Shown: positions 1 to 12,735, numbered from the stretch's first letter. The stretch: 64,000 nt of DNA from Datisca glomerata (GCA_003255025.1 QANY01005132.1:1-64000); one strand, 5' to 3'. Notes: generated by a model from the sequence alone, not told the origin. Program-made: numbers and translations.

Positions 1-1580
1 ACGGTGAAAACCCGTCATCAAAACCCTTTAACGACGTAATTAAAATAAATAATAAATTTGTAGAAATTGTCACGTGACAAATGGGACTGCCACCTGTCAA
101 TCACTGATTTTGAATCAGAGATTGACATGGACTACTGTAGTACCTCACTGCACTACAATGGTGTCATGAGGCATTGTGACTCTTCACGACACACTGTAGT
201 GCCATAGGGCACTACAGTGATATACAATTACAGTGAGTCCCACTTTTATTGCACATTTGTAATTTATTTATTATTTTATGTAAATCCCTAAAAAATATGA
301 TATGTCATTATCTAGAAAATGTATTGTAATTTGGTTGTAGGAATTTTTGTATTTTTTATTTTGAATATTATGATGTAAAAATTTTATACGCGAGAAGACG
401 AAGAACGCATGAGACGAACGATGAGAAGAAAAGAGAAATAGGAATTAAGAACTATGGCACCGGCACCAGAAAAGTGGATACCGGCACTGGCGCCGCTGGC
501 TTTCCAGCGACAAAATCGCCGCCATAAAATCCAGCTGCAGTGAAGCCGGCGGCGGCGCCACTGTGAAAGACGCTAGTGGTTAAGTAAGGCAGCGGCGACA
601 CTACCACCACCAGCGCCAATCATTGTGATTGCCAGGGTATGTTTCACAGATCCTTAATATCTTGTTGCTCTATCCCTACGATTCTTCGCAAAAATCCTAA
701 TCCTATCATTTATCTTTTAAATATTTGAAATTTTAAAAGGATAGTTATCCATTTTAATTTTTTGAAAATTAAAATTAATTAATTGATTGGGTTTGACCCA
801 AGCTTGCTGAGTCATCAAATTATTTTTTCACTATCAAATTTAATTAATTTTAAAAGATAATAATTAAATTATTTAATTAGGAAAAATAGTTTATCCTGAT
901 TAAAAGGATTTTGATCAAAACATTAGTCGATCATATGCAATACATGAAACTTCACACAGATGTATTTAATCATACATCTCATTTGTAAAAACATGATTGA
1001 TTAGGACTTTCCCAATATGTTTATATGAATTATTTTGAGAAATCAATTGCATGTAAATTACTAAGTTTTAATTAGTTAAAACATGGTAATCACATTACTT
1101 TAAATGACTTAATAACCTCTAGGATAACCAACTTTATTAAAAGAATTTTGTTAAAGTTTGATGAATATAATTAATTAGTTTTTCTAGATTTACCAAATTT
1201 TGAGTTAGGCTCTTTAGAAGGTTAACTGGACTTAGACCAATAAGAATGGATTAATAATTACATTCATAGGGTATTTTAACTAGTAATTAATCTGGAATTA
1301 ATTAATTAGTTAAATAGAAACACGTTAATGATAAAATAGTGAGTGAGAGAAGGTTGACATGTCAATGTAACATATGGTCTTCATTATTGGTACAATACCA
1401 TGAGATACAGAGAGAGCCTCGAGATAACTTTGTTTTCATCCCCTAAATAAGGTTTCAAACTGTATCAATATCAAAGTTGAACTTCTTAAGAAGATAAGAC
1501 TTAGTGATGTAGTTTAGATTTGACCGACCCTAAGGCGGCATATTCTAAATCAAGTGATGGAATATTAAATAATGGGTTAC
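1..1580 (+). mobile_element. Remnant of a family-A Copia element: LTR piece plus leader
   Basis: From about base 40 to 350 the sequence matches, in reverse complement, the LTRs at 12902-15049 and 23113-25234, including the block rich in CACTGTAGTGCC-type words. From about 355 to 1580 it matches, again in reverse complement, the leader of the minus-strand element at about 21480-22900. Shared landmarks include GGCACCGGCACCAGAAA near 460 and the block around 1480-1560. An LTR followed by its leader means this remnant lies on the plus strand, opposite to the element at 12902-25234. The LTR end and primer-binding site are missing, so there is a deletion near 350. At 1580 the match stops abruptly at the next insertion. 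The first 40 bases are not explained. Confidence 0.7.
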
Positions 1581-2339
1581 TGTAACGCCCCGATCCCCGA
1601 GGGCTAAACATACGTATAATTTCACAATTTTGAGATCTCCAATTCGAAACAAACCCTAATTTTGAGAAAATTCTCAAATTGAAAATTCTTAATTTACCCA
1701 TGATGGGAAAAACCTTGACCTTAAATAGCGAAAAGATTAAATTTATCCATGATCAGAATCTTAATCATAAAATAACGGAAGCGATAAAGTGTCTTAAATG
1801 CGTAATTAATAAAACCTCAAAAAACTGAATTAAATTCTGAAATAAAGTCAAAACATGAAATCCATAATTCATGAAACTTTCACTCATCATAATTCGTAGA
1901 AAATCATAACGTAAAATAAACTACTTGAATAACCAAGTTTAATAGAAAATGTTTTCCTAAATTTTAAATCAAATCATAAACTGAAAACATAAATACATCT
2001 GACCTAACTGGTTATGACAGTCTCCCACTCATGTTACTCGTCATCACCACCTGCATTATAAATAACTGTGGGGGAATGAGTATTTTAAAATACTCAGTAA
2101 GCAAACTCACATAATAACATGCATCCACATATCATAAATGCAATCATGACATAACATAACTGAACTTAACATATAACATAAGTGAAATAAAGTAACATAC
2201 TTGATCATGACATGGCTTAACATAGCACGCAGATAACACGTGACTCAAATAGAATCATTTAACAATCTTAATCATATCTTGGCTTGTCATATCCTCTAGT
2301 TAACAACCTAATCAGAACTGATCACAAGTTAACTGAAAC

Positions 2340-2575
2340 ACATCATGACGAATTGGGCGACGAAACAGATGGCACATATCGATGAAACAGATGACACTCA
2401 TTGGGCGACAGAACATATGACACTCATAGGTGACGGAAAATGTGAACAGATGGCACCTCATGAGTGACAAAAAATATTTATAGATGACACCTAATGAATG
2501 ACCAAAACATGAACAGATGACACCCTACGTATGACCAAAGCATGAACAGATGACACCTCATTCGTTTAACAGAAC
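2340..2575. repeat. Degenerate short tandem repeat field
   Basis: Units of roughly 35-45 bp share the words GAACAGATGACACC and TCAT(G/T)..TGAC. They are diverged and indel-ridden. The field sits inside the LTR-like block, with no coding content. Confidence 0.5.
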
Positions 2576-3051
2576 ATAACGTGAACAATCCTGATTTCTT
2601 GTTAACTAAAGATCATGCTTAAGTTCATATTTTTCTTAATTACCACTTGAATGAATTAACCTCATAACTTGCAGAATCCAACGTATGACAAAAATTAATC
2701 ATATAATGCATACTGATACATATAATAGAATCACACATGATAACATACTACGCAAAATCAGTCATACTCAGACATTTATCTCATGATAATCACATTAATA
2801 ACTGAACAGTAATCAATTACCAAAGTGTTAACGAAATAAAATAATTATCGAAAAATGGTTAAACAGATAATAAATACATGATACAACTATAACATCAGAG
2901 TCACATCGTTATATAAGTTGATTTACACAAACATATTTATGGAAGTAACATGTTTATAGACAATTAAAGATGATGAGAATAACACATGTAAATTAACTTA
3001 TACAAGCATATATATTTATCACACATGGGACACATTACGATATAATTTTAC

Positions 3052-3443
3052 TTACACAAAGCATATACATTTATAACAACGAGAGTCACATCATCATGTA
3101 AGCCCACTTACACAAAGCGTATACATTTATAACAACGGGAGTCACATCATCATGAAAGCCCACTTACACAAAGCATATACATTTATAACAACGGGAGTCA
3201 CATCATCATGTAAGCCCACTTACACAAAGCATATACATTTATAACAACAGGAGTCACATCATCATGAAAGCCCACTTACACAAAGCATATACATTTATAA
3301 CAACGGGAGTCACATCATCTGGAAAGCCCACTTACACAAAGCATATACATTTATAACAACAGGAGTCACATCATCATGAAAGCTCACTTACACAAAGCAT
3401 ATACATTTATAACAACGGGAGTCACATCATCATGAAAGCCCAC
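3052..3443. repeat. Seven tandem copies of a 56-bp repeat
   Basis: Copies start at 3052, 3108, 3164, 3220, 3276, 3332 and 3388, each opening TTACACAAAGC and carrying GGGAGTCACATCATCATG. Units differ at only a few bases. Older, diverged relatives of the unit lie just upstream (about 2890-3050). There are no unique spacers, so this is a minisatellite and not a CRISPR-type array. Confidence 0.9.
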
Positions 3444-3814
3444 TTACCTAAAGCGGAAGAATGAATAACAATTAATGACCTGAAATCCAAAAAAATATAA
3501 TCACTAAATTGTTTTGAAATAAAACAATATATAGCACATTTTTAATACCATAAAATAGAAAATATAGATTTAACTAAAACAGTGCAAAACTATCAGAATA
3601 AGGTCGGAAAATAATATATCAGGTCCAGAGTCAAAAGATAAAGCTTCGGGTCAAATGGTTCATACTGGGCTGGTTCGAACCAGTCTGGTTCGATTTTATC
3701 TGATGGACCGGTTCAGGCCGGTCCGAGTAAACTGAACCGGTTCGGTTCGTGATGAACCGGTTCAGAATAGAGCAACTGGGTGAAAGACCCAGTTGCAGAA
3801 CATAAAGCACGACA

Positions 3815-4380
3815 ACACAGGGGGGAAAGAGAGAGAGAGAAAACGAGAAGGAAAGAGAAACAAAGAGGGGAAGAAAAAAAATGAGGGAATCTGAGAGGGG
3901 AAGAGAGCGAGGGATGTAGAGAGAAGCAGAGAGAGACATATATAGAGAGAGAGAAAATGAGAAGAAGAGAGAAACAAATAGGGGAAGAAAAATAGTGAGG
4001 GAATCTAAGAGGGGAAGAGAGAGATGGATGTAGAGAGAAGCAGAGAGAGACAGAGATAGAGAGAGAAACAGAGGGTGAGAGAAAGGGAGAGAGAAAAGAT
4101 AGAGAAAGATGAGAAGAAGAAAGAAATTGGGTGAGAGAAACAGAAGGAGAAAGAGGGAAGGGGAAAGACCAGGAGAGAGAAGCCATTAAGAAAGTAAATT
4201 AGAGAAGAGATGGAAAACGAAATAGAGGGGGAAGAAACAGAGATGAAAGAGAGAGAGACCGAAAGAGCAGAGATAAAAACAGAGAGGGAGGGAGACGAAG
4301 TAAGGACGAGAGAGAAGAACAAAAACATAGAGAGAAAGAGATTAAAGAAAGAAATCAAGAAAGAAAGAGAAGAAGATTAC
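3815..4380. repeat. Purine-rich (GA/GAGAGA) low-complexity tract
   Basis: About 560 bases are nearly pure A and G on the plus strand, with irregular GAGAGA and AAGAGAG runs. Reading frames across it on either strand (Ser/Phe/Leu-rich or Glu/Arg/Lys-rich) follow from the composition and show no domain. Confidence 0.85.
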
Positions 4381-4496
4381 CCAAATTCAATTAGAGAGAG
4401 ACTAACGAATGAGAAGAATTGTTGGCCTGCAGGTGGCTGTGCGGGGTAGGAGGCTGCGAATGGGAGGAGAGAGCTAGGAGTGAAGAAGTAGTTTTG

Positions 4497-5861
4497 GAAT
4501 ATATATAATGATAAATATTTAGATATTAGTTAATTCAAAAATTAACTTATATGATCATCTCTATCAACTAGTTTATCTATTAATTTAAACAACAAATTTA
4601 GTTTATTCAAAATTTGAATTTATCTTATAATAATTAAACATTATCTAATTTCATAAATAAAATATTTTGTCTCACTTATTGATTAACACAAAATTAATTG
4701 ATATTATTATAAAATTATAATTTCTAAGATACATTAAATAATTTAATTCATTCATTCTTAATTAATTAACCATACATAATTGTCTCATAATTATATATTT
4801 GCCCATGAAATATGATTCTTTTTGCAAGACAGTCATTTTCTCATGTCCTGAAATTTTCATACCCTAAACTATGTATTACAAAAGTGATTTCGGGACCATG
4901 AACCTATAATCCTAAGTTACAATAAACTATATTATTAATCAAACTTTTTAATTAAATAATCTTATTTATTAATTCAATTATTACTCCACTATAAATATGA
5001 AATTGTACTCTTAGAGATTGCAGAATATATTTACAGAATATTCTCGTGTAGTCGATTGATATAATCATTCCATGTAGTTTTATCCTCCAATTATTGATTC
5101 GTAAATTAGAGCTGGTCAAAATTACTATTTTACCCTTCTAATTACCTATTGATCCTTAAGTACTATTAATTCCTAGTGAATGGTCAATTTATAATCGTAT
5201 TATAAATTTGAGCTCAATAACCATTCAGTTTCAGAATTAATACTTAAGGGAACCAATATACGATCCGTTAGGAAAACTTGGATTCCAAATCTTATAAGAT
5301 CATGTTCTCATCCATTCATGTCACTGAATCTTCAAAACAAATGTCACTAGCCTGTTTTACAAACAAACATTCAATGAGTGAATCAAAAGATCTAGTAGAG
5401 ATGGATAAGAGTTCAGGACTACTCAGGATTCAGACTGATCTACATATGATCATCAGTTTTGATGCGTATTAAATTTTTATGATAAACGATAAGTTAATAA
5501 AGATATTAACCCACTTCGATTTTGTCCTATATAATCTAATTATATAAAGTACATTCACTAATATGTCTATCAACATCAGTGATTCGGATCTAGATCACAT
5601 GCATTCAAAATGCTTAGTGAACCGTATTAGTAACTGTTCATTAAAGATTTCATACTTTTATATGTTACAGACTATTGTATTCATTATTTATGATCTTAAT
5701 TCTTTCTTACTTATACAAGATTATAGTCTCATTAATGAATATGAAATTTTCAGATATATATATAAATTATTCAACAATAATTTAAAAGAATAATTATAAA
5801 AAAAATGTATTGCACATTAAAAATGTATAAACACATGTTTTTTAGGGCACTATGCCCAACA
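4497..5861 (-). mobile_element. Truncated family-A LTR
   Basis: This stretch aligns with the second half of the LTR at 12902-15049 in the same orientation. Shared landmarks are GATAAATATTTAGATATTAG near 4510, CTCATAATTATATATTTGCCC near 4790 and the end ...GCCCAACA at 5861. The first 750-800 bases of the LTR are missing. To the right, Copia coding sequence on the plus strand resumes, so this LTR copy lies against or within the gag end of that element. Frames inside it (for example 5278-5472 and 5563-5793) are random open frames. Confidence 0.75.
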
Positions 5862-8248
5862 GTTATAACATGTTTGATAGTGAATTTCAGTAACCAGAAG
5901 GCATGTCACAGTCAAGAAGCAATAATCAAGCTTATAGACAAGTTGCTCCTTAGGTCAATCTAAGAGCTTCACCTTGTAAAGCATCATCAGTGTCAGTTGA
6001 AGATGATGCCTGGTATATGGATAGTGGTGCATCATATCATGTTATAGCATATCTAAGCAATCTACAACTGAAGATAGATTACAAGGGTATGAGCAAGCTT
6101 AGAGTTCGCATTGGTGAGTCCTTAAACATTTCTCACATTGGTAAGGCTCTTTTGAATACCTATACAGTGTCACTCACCCTAATAATCTTTTAAGTGTTTC
6201 CCAACTTACTAAAGGCAATGATATACTAATATAGTTTGATTTTCTATTTTGCTTCATAAAAGACAAGACTATGGGGAAGGTACTTCTATATGGGACCCTT
6301 AGAGATGGATTGTAGACAATGATATACCAAAAGAGTTTGATTTTTGTTTTGCTTCATAAAGGATAAGACTACGGGGAAGGTACTTCTGTAGGGCACCCTT
6401 AGAGATGGATTGTAGACAATGATATACTAATAGAGTTTGATTTTTTGTTTTGCTTCATAAAGGACAAGACTATGGGGAAGGTACTTCTGTAGGGCGCCCT
6501 TAGAGATGGATTATATCAATTCTAGCTGCCCAAAGTTCATTCCAAGCTGAAACCTTTATAGTCTTTTGTATATATGTCCATAAATAAGGCTGCATTGTCC
6601 AGTAACTCAGCCAAAAATGCTTCTTTTCATTCTGTTAAGGTTCTAAAATCTGTTGCTAGTACTTTATGTTTACCTAACTCAAAATTTTCTACCGTTTCTA
6701 GTCATTTTGCTCCTTCTTCATACAGTTGTAATACTGATGTAGCCTGTAATACTTTGAATTCAAATAATAAATAATGTTTGGTAGATACTTGGCATAGAAG
6801 GCTTGGACATCCTTCAAGCTCTACTCTACACAAAGTTTGTCAGCAAATTAGTCTTAATCTACCTTTGTGTAAAGACTTAAATTTTTGTGATGCTTGTCAA
6901 CTTGGAAAATTACATCACAATAGCTTTCCCTTATTTACAACAAAAACAGAAAACCTTTTCATTTAATTCATTCTGATCTCTGGGGGTCGTCTCCTATTTT
7001 GTCAAATTATGGCTTTAGGTATTATATAACCTTTATTGATGATCACACTAGGTTTACATGGATTTATCATTTGAAATTGAAATCTCATACTAAACTTGCA
7101 CTTCTCCAGTTCATAGCCAATATTGAGATATACTTTCAAACTAAAATCAAAAAAAGCTTTCAAAGGGAGTTTGGGGGAAAATTCAGACCTTTTGTCTCTT
7201 TATTTCAGTAGTTAGGAATTATTTTCAAACAACCATGTCCCTATACTCACCAACAAAATGGTAGAGTTGAGAGAAAATATAGGGATATATTAGAAAAAGG
7301 ACTAACCTTACTAGCTCAATCTGCCTTACCTTTTCAATTCTGGTAGGGTCTTTCAAACCTCTGTCTATCTTATTTATAGACTCCCTACCCCAGTCCTATT
7401 AAATAAGTCACCCTTTGAAGCCCTGTTTCATAAAACACTATATTTTTACATTTTAAAAGTCTTTGGTTGCTTCTGCTTTTCATTCACCAGACCATATAAT
7501 AAACGCAAAGTTCAATTTCATGTTGTTAATGTATGTTTCTTGGTTACATTGATCATCATAAAGGTTATAAATGTTTAGATCCTAAATCTAATTGAGTTTA
7601 CATTGCTAGGAGTGTCTCTTTTAATGAATCAGAATATCCAGATCTTAATTTGGTTCAAAATTCAACTTCTGCTAAAACTCAATCTCAGAATTTTGTTGTC
7701 CCCGATTCTTGATCTTTTTCTCATTTTCCTTCTCTACCAGAGAGTTTATCTACTTTAGGGTTTCCATAGAACAAGTGATACAAGTCCATCTTCATCAACA
7801 CAACTTGCAGTTGTTGTTGACTTCACTCTTAACAATCATCTCCTAATCAACTCAAGTACACTTCTTCCTCTCCACAAACACCAAGCCATAACTCTATTGA
7901 TTCTATAACTTTGATAGATGTTCCTTTCATTAGGTCTCAATCTAACTCAGATAACATATATTATTCTCACCTCTCTTTAGAAAACCAAACGTCACCCAAT
8001 TCACCTATTATTCCTACTACACCAACCTATATTGAACAACCTTGCACAAAGGCTTCTCATTCTATAAACACATGATCAAAGCTACGGATATTAAAACCTA
8101 AACTTTTTCTCATTGAAAATTATGGTATTCACTCAGAACCCACTTCTGTGAAACTTGCTTTAAAGGGCTCTAATTGGAAAGTTGTTATGAATGAAGAGTT
8201 TCAGGCCCTTATAAAAAACAATACCTGGCAGTTGGTTCGCTACGCTTC
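5862..8248 (+). pseudogene. Copia polyprotein remnant, 5' part (protease, pre-integrase, integrase, start of RT)
   Basis: A decayed Ty1/copia pol gene in several frames. The protease motif DAWYMDSGASYHV is at about 6005-6043. The GAG pre-integrase domain is at 6778-6966 (WHRRLGHP then C-x2-C, DACQLGK). The integrase core starts at about 6966 with HSDLWGS and YITFIDDHTRFTWIY, then runs through a frameshift near 7200 and QQNGRVERK near 7255. The integrase C-terminal part is recognisable to about 7640 (FGCF, GYI, then a CxDP-like stretch). A variable linker follows, and the RT begins at about 8148 (NWKVVMNEEFQALIKNNTW). Stops and frameshifts are scattered throughout, so it is dead. The protein is cut at 8248 by a solo LTR and resumes at 10394. 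Confidence 0.88.
6216..6516. repeat. Three tandem copies of a ~100-bp coding segment
   Basis: Copies start at 6216, 6317 and 6417, each opening CAATGATATAC and ending AGAGATGGATT. They differ at a few bases. The unit encodes the stretch between protease and pre-integrase that normally occurs once (an FxFxFCFIKDKTxGKVLL type motif). The copies are in-element duplications that arose after or during the element's decay. Confidence 0.9.
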
Positions 8249-10393
8249 GATTGGAAAACGTGGCGCACGTGTGGTGGAGGCGTGGTGGCTTTTTAAAAAT
8301 GTATTAAAAATGAATCGTATATTTTTTTATAAAATAAAAACAAGCGCAACGCAACAGTTTCTCAAAATAAAAATTTTTATTGACAAAATCTTTTCAATCA
8401 GGATCTATTATATATTTATGTATTGAATCTAAGATATACATGGATGTGAAGCATATACCTCTTGTAGTCTATATCAAACGTCCTCGCAAACTAACAATCA
8501 TGCGTTCCCACAAACAATGGACTTCGAGATCAACACCAAGATATTTTAAGTCAATCCTCAAACGCACTAGAATAATTCAAAGACACTTTTTTTATCTCTA
8601 GATGTACTCAACATAGAGATCTAGAGAATTTATTGAGAATGAATAATTTAGTGAGATAATCCTTTGAGAGAATATGATGATTATTCTCATAGAGCTTTTT
8701 GATTAACTTTTTTATCACAGAGAAAATTCACTCTGATAGTAATTGTGTTCTCAACTCTCTTTCAACACTGAGGCCAATAGAATAATATTTATATATTTTC
8801 TAGATAATGGCATATCAGATTTTTAGATATAAACTGAAAATAATATTTAATTTCAAAAATATCATTGCAGTGGGACCCACTGCTATTTGTGCACAACTAC
8901 AGTGTCACATGACACTGCAGTTGTCGTGAGCTATCACAGTGCCTCATAACATTGTGTGTCACGGCACTATTGTAGTGCCGTGTGGCACTATAGTAATTCA
9001 TGTCAATATCTGATTCTCAATCAATGATTGACACGTGACAATTACTGTGAATTAAATATTTATTTTAATAAGATAAATATCTAGATATTTGTTAATTTAA
9101 AATTAACATATCTAATTATACATATTAACTAACTTATCTGTTGGGTCACCAATAACAGATTTAGTTGATTCAAACTATTATCTAATAATAATTTATATTT
9201 ATATTTATATATATGTAATTTCCAAAATGTATATAGAAAACATTTAATTAATTAATTATTAATTCACACAGAATTATCTCATAATTATGTACTTGCACCA
9301 GAAATATAATTCCTTTTGTAAGTTAGTCATTTTCTCATGTCCTGAAATATTCACACCCTAAACTGTGTAGTACAGAGGTGACTTGGGGATCATAGAACTA
9401 TAATCCTAAGCTCCAATAAACTTGATTATTAATTAAACTATTTAATTAAATAATCTTATTTATTAATTTCATTATTACTCCACTATAAATATGGAATTGC
9501 ACTGTTAAAGATTATAGAATATATTTATATAGTATTCTCGTGTAGTCTATTGATATAATCATTTCATATAGTTCAGTCCTCCAATTATTGGTTCGTAAAT
9601 TAGAGCTCATCAAAATTATCATTTTACCCTTCTAATTACCTCTTGATCCTTAAGAATAATTAATTCACTAGTGAATGACTAATTTATAATCGTATTATAA
9701 ATTTGAGCTTAATAACCATTCAGTTCTAGAATTAACACTGAAGGGAACCAATATCCGATCCATTACGAAAGCTTGGATTCCAAATCTTGTAAGATCACGT
9801 TCCTAGCCATCCATATCACTGAATCTCTAAAACAAAAGTCACTAGTTTATTTTACAAACAAATCTTAACGAGTGAATCCAAAGATCCAGTAGACATGTAT
9901 AGAAGTTCATGACTACTCAGGATTCAAACTTATCTACATGTAATCATCAATTTGATGTGTATTAAATCTTTATGATAAACGGTACGCTAATAAAGATATT
10001 AACTCATTAAGATGTCTATCCACATCAATATCACTGAATCTGTTTTGTCATATATAATATTATTATATAAAGTACATTCACTAAGATGTCTATCCACATC
10101 AATGATCTGGATCTAGATAACATGCATTCATAATGTTTAGTGAACTGTACTAGCAACCATTCATTAAAGATTTCATATTTTAATATGTTGCTGACAATTT
10201 TATTCATTATCTATGATCTTAATCCTCTTGTACTAATATAAGATCATAGTATCATTAATGAATATAAAATTTTCAGATATTTATATAAACTATTCAACAA
10301 TAGTTTTAAAGAACAATTATAAGAAAAATATAATTTCATTAAATTTTATATTAAAATATCAATACACATGTTTTGAGGGTATAATCTCCAACA
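8249..10393 (-). mobile_element. Solo LTR of family A inside the Copia RT gene
   Basis: About 2145 bp, alignable end to end with the LTR at 12902-15049. It begins GATTGGAAAACGTGGC (the family start is TGTTGGAAAACGTGGC) and ends TCTCCAACA. The flanks are GCTTC (8244-8248) and ACTTC (10394-10398), a 5-bp target duplication with one change. Removing the LTR and one flank puts the RT reading frame on both sides back in phase. No internal element sequence remains, so this is a solo LTR left by LTR-LTR recombination. Confidence 0.88.
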
Positions 10394-11780
10394 ACTTCTA
10401 GTGTGAATGTGGTTACAAATAAGTGGGGTTTTAGGACTAAGTTTAAACCTGATGGCACAATAAGCAAGTATAAGGCACATTTGGTTGCCCAAGGTTTCCA
10501 ACAGACACCGGGGTTGGATTTCTTTGAGACTTTTAGTCATGATATTAAGCCATCTACTGTTGGAATTATGCTAACCTTAGTTGTGACTTTTGGCTGGGAA
10601 ATTCAACAGATTTACATAAACAATGCTTTCTTAAATTGTGATTTACATGAAGTGATCTACATGAGTCAACCACCTGGTTTCATTAGCATTGAGTTTCCCA
10701 CTCATGTCTGCAAACTCAACATAGCAATATATGGTCTTAAACAAACCCCAAGGGCCTGGTTTGCCAAACTTCAAGTCGAGCTACTGCATTGGGGCTTTAA
10801 TAATTCCAAGTCTGACTCATTGTTGTTTTACTATAGATCTATTGCTGAATTTATATTGCTTCTAGTATATGTGGACGGTATTCTTATTACAGGTACTAGT
10901 CCCGAGCTTATCGGTAAAGTTATCATTGATTTGAACAACAAATTTACGCTTAAAATGCTTGGACCTCTTCATTTCTTCCTTTAATTTGAAGCTTATCGGG
11001 ATCAGTCATGTATCTATCTCACTCAATCCAAGTATATGCTGGATTAATTATAGAGAACTAACATGACAGATGCTAAGCCATACCCTACACCTATGTGCTA
11101 TTCAGTCAAGCTTTCTTCTTCTAGTTGAAGTCCATTGATTGACCCTTCTTTATATAGAAGAACCATTGGTGCTCTTCAATATCTAACAATGACCAGAATT
11201 GATATTGCTTTCTCTATCAATAAATTGAGCCAATTTCTCAAATCTCCCTTTTCAGATTATCGGAAAGCTTGTAAGCGGATTCTAAGGCATTTAAAAGGTA
11301 CTCTAGACTTTGGTTTACATTTTCAGCCTGCTATTTCTCTTTCTCTCGAAGGTTTCATTGATGCTGGCTGGGCCAGTTGCTTGGATGATAGAACATATAC
11401 TAGGGGTTATTGCATATATCTAGGGGAAATCCAATATGTTGTAGCTTGTTCAAGTGCTGAATCTTAGTACAGGTCTTTGGCTTATGCTGCTACTGAACTG
11501 TTACGGATAGAATCACTATTTTTTGAGTTAAAATTCTCTACTTCAGCTTGTCTAACCTTGTGGTGCGATAATATCAGTGCAGTATTGCTTGCTTCTGATC
11601 CTATTTTTCATTATAGGACAAAGTGTATAGAGTTGGATGTCCATTTCATTCGGGAAAATGTGCTTGCGTAATAGCTAATTGTCAAATACATTTCTACTAA
11701 TTTCCAAAGAGCAAACATTCTTATTAAACCTCTACCTTAACAGAAGTTTGAAATGCTAAAGTCTAAGCTCAAGGTTTAAT
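10394..11780 (+). pseudogene. Copia polyprotein remnant, 3' part (reverse transcriptase and RNase H)
   Basis: Continues the gene cut at 8248. The RT runs 10403-10984: TNKWGFRTKFKPDG, KAHLVAQGF, the NNAFLNCDL block, YGLKQTPRAWF and YVDGILITG. Two RT metal-binding positions are changed: the usual D of the QxDVxNAFL motif is Tyr, and YVDD reads YVDG. The connection and RNase H lie at 11135-11671 (GALQYLTMTRIDIAFSINKL, DAGWASCLDDR, SSAES, DNISAVLLA, HFIREN), broken by stops at 10981, 11129 and 11467. Coding similarity ends near 11780. The catalytic changes plus stops mean no activity is expected. Confidence 0.9.
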
Positions 11781-11805
11781 CTTCTCCCTTTCGCTTGATG
11801 GGGAA

Positions 11806-12049
11806 TGATAGAGAAGCTAATGTTAAAGGCAATCACAGTGATGCTTATGATAGCAAAGCTCAATGTGATGCTCACATTAGTGAAACAACTTTGCTACTTA
11901 GTTAGTTGAGCTTATTATTCTTTTGTTTTGCTTAAACTGTATTAATATAAATCTTCCTCAGTTGTAATTGTGTTTTACCGTTAATGAGATTACATATTGC
12001 ATTTTCTTGAATCCTCTCACTTCACTCAAATCTCATCTCCTGTCCAACA
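11806..12049 (+). mobile_element. Possible short LTR at the 3' end of the plus-strand Copia remnant
   Basis: A purine run (GATGGGGAATG, 11797-11807), which could be the polypurine tract, is followed by TGATAGAGAAGC. About 240 bases later the sequence reads CTCCTGTCCAACA. Position, length and TG...CA ends fit a short Copia LTR, but no second copy exists in the window to prove it. Gag-like coding sequence begins directly after it, without a primer-binding site. Confidence 0.35.
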
Positions 12050-12050
12050 A

Positions 12051-12183
12051 AGCTGGTTGCTTCAACCGGTGAAAATGAAACCACGGCTATTAATCCAAGG
12101 TATGAGAACTGGATTAGTCATGATCAATATTTAATGATGTTAATCAATGAAACTCTATCTCCTCTTGCTTTGACAATAAAATA
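12051..12183 (+). pseudogene. Copia gag fragment
   Basis: One open frame reads like the N-terminal gag region of Copia elements: an NPRYENWISHDQYLMM block followed by LINETLSPLAL, resembling the usual NPxxxxWxxxDQxLxxxIxxxLSxxAL pattern. It ends at a stop near 12181. It is isolated from the rest of any gag gene and probably comes from another copy or a rearrangement. Confidence 0.5.
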
Positions 12184-12249
12184 ACATTATCAGACACACG
12201 CCATTAATTAGCTCTCTGAAGGAAACTGATGATAAGCACATGTAGATCC

Positions 12250-12735
12250 AGTTAACAATTTTTCATAGAACCCATTTCTCCATCACTCTAATAACGAATT
12301 GCCACTTTACTATGTCATATGCCTTGGACATATCACATGATAGCCCCCCTCTGTTCACCCTTAATTGCTTTTTTGTACACAAGGATTGAAGCACCTCATG
12401 AGCCAAAAGGATGTTATTAGAATTTGACCTACCAAGAATGAAATCACTTCGCATAAAAGGATGTTTTTTGAATTATTTTATAAGACACATTACATAAATT
12501 AATAGGCCTAAGATTTTTCATAGATGAGACGATCTGAATTCTTGAGGCTACTTAATAAGAGTTTGATTAATTTCAAAGGCATAACCCCGTAGACGTGAAA
12601 AAAATATGAAACCATTCAAACACATCCTCCATTATGGAGATTGTCTGTAAAAATCAGTATTGAAACCATCCAATCTAGGCACCTTTGTTGGATTTATATC
12701 CTACAAAGCATCATAGATTTCCTCCTTGCGCATAA
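12250..12735 (-). pseudogene. LINE (non-LTR) reverse transcriptase fragment
   Basis: Reading the minus strand from about 12725, the frame gives EEIYDAL, then INPTKVPRLDGFNTDFY (the INPxKAPGPDG block of plant L1 elements) and EINQTLIK. After a frame change the piece at 12263-12454 reads SDFILGRSNSNNILLAHEV and DMSKAYDIVKW, which is RT motif A with its Asp kept. The usual palm motif with FADD is not present, so only the upstream half of the RT survives. Stops interrupt it. It lies next to the left LTR of the minus-strand Copia element. Confidence 0.75.

Larger units (their letters stand above)
1581..4496 (-). mobile_element. LTR-like block with internal tandem arrays, truncated on the right
   Basis: The block begins TGTAACGCCCCGATCC exactly where the family-A leader homology breaks, so it is an insertion. 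The reverse complement of this edge ends in GGGGCGTTACA, an end I associate with LTRs of chromovirus-like Gypsy elements, which suggests a solo or truncated LTR on the minus strand. It contains a degenerate repeat field (about 2340-2575), a clean 56-bp array (3052-3443) and a purine tract (3815-4380). No coding domain is visible. The expected right edge and target duplication are absent; the block simply abuts a family-A LTR fragment near 4497. The Gypsy assignment is inference from the end sequence only. Confidence 0.4.

Noticed and set aside
3052..3443. Possible CRISPR-like array
   Set aside because: Plant nuclear DNA, and units are contiguous without unique spacers.
3631..4449. Open frames of 79-157 codons on both strands in the GA-rich tract
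   Set aside because: They follow from purine/pyrimidine strand bias (Ser/Leu/Phe or Glu/Arg/Lys repeats) and have no domain or gene context.
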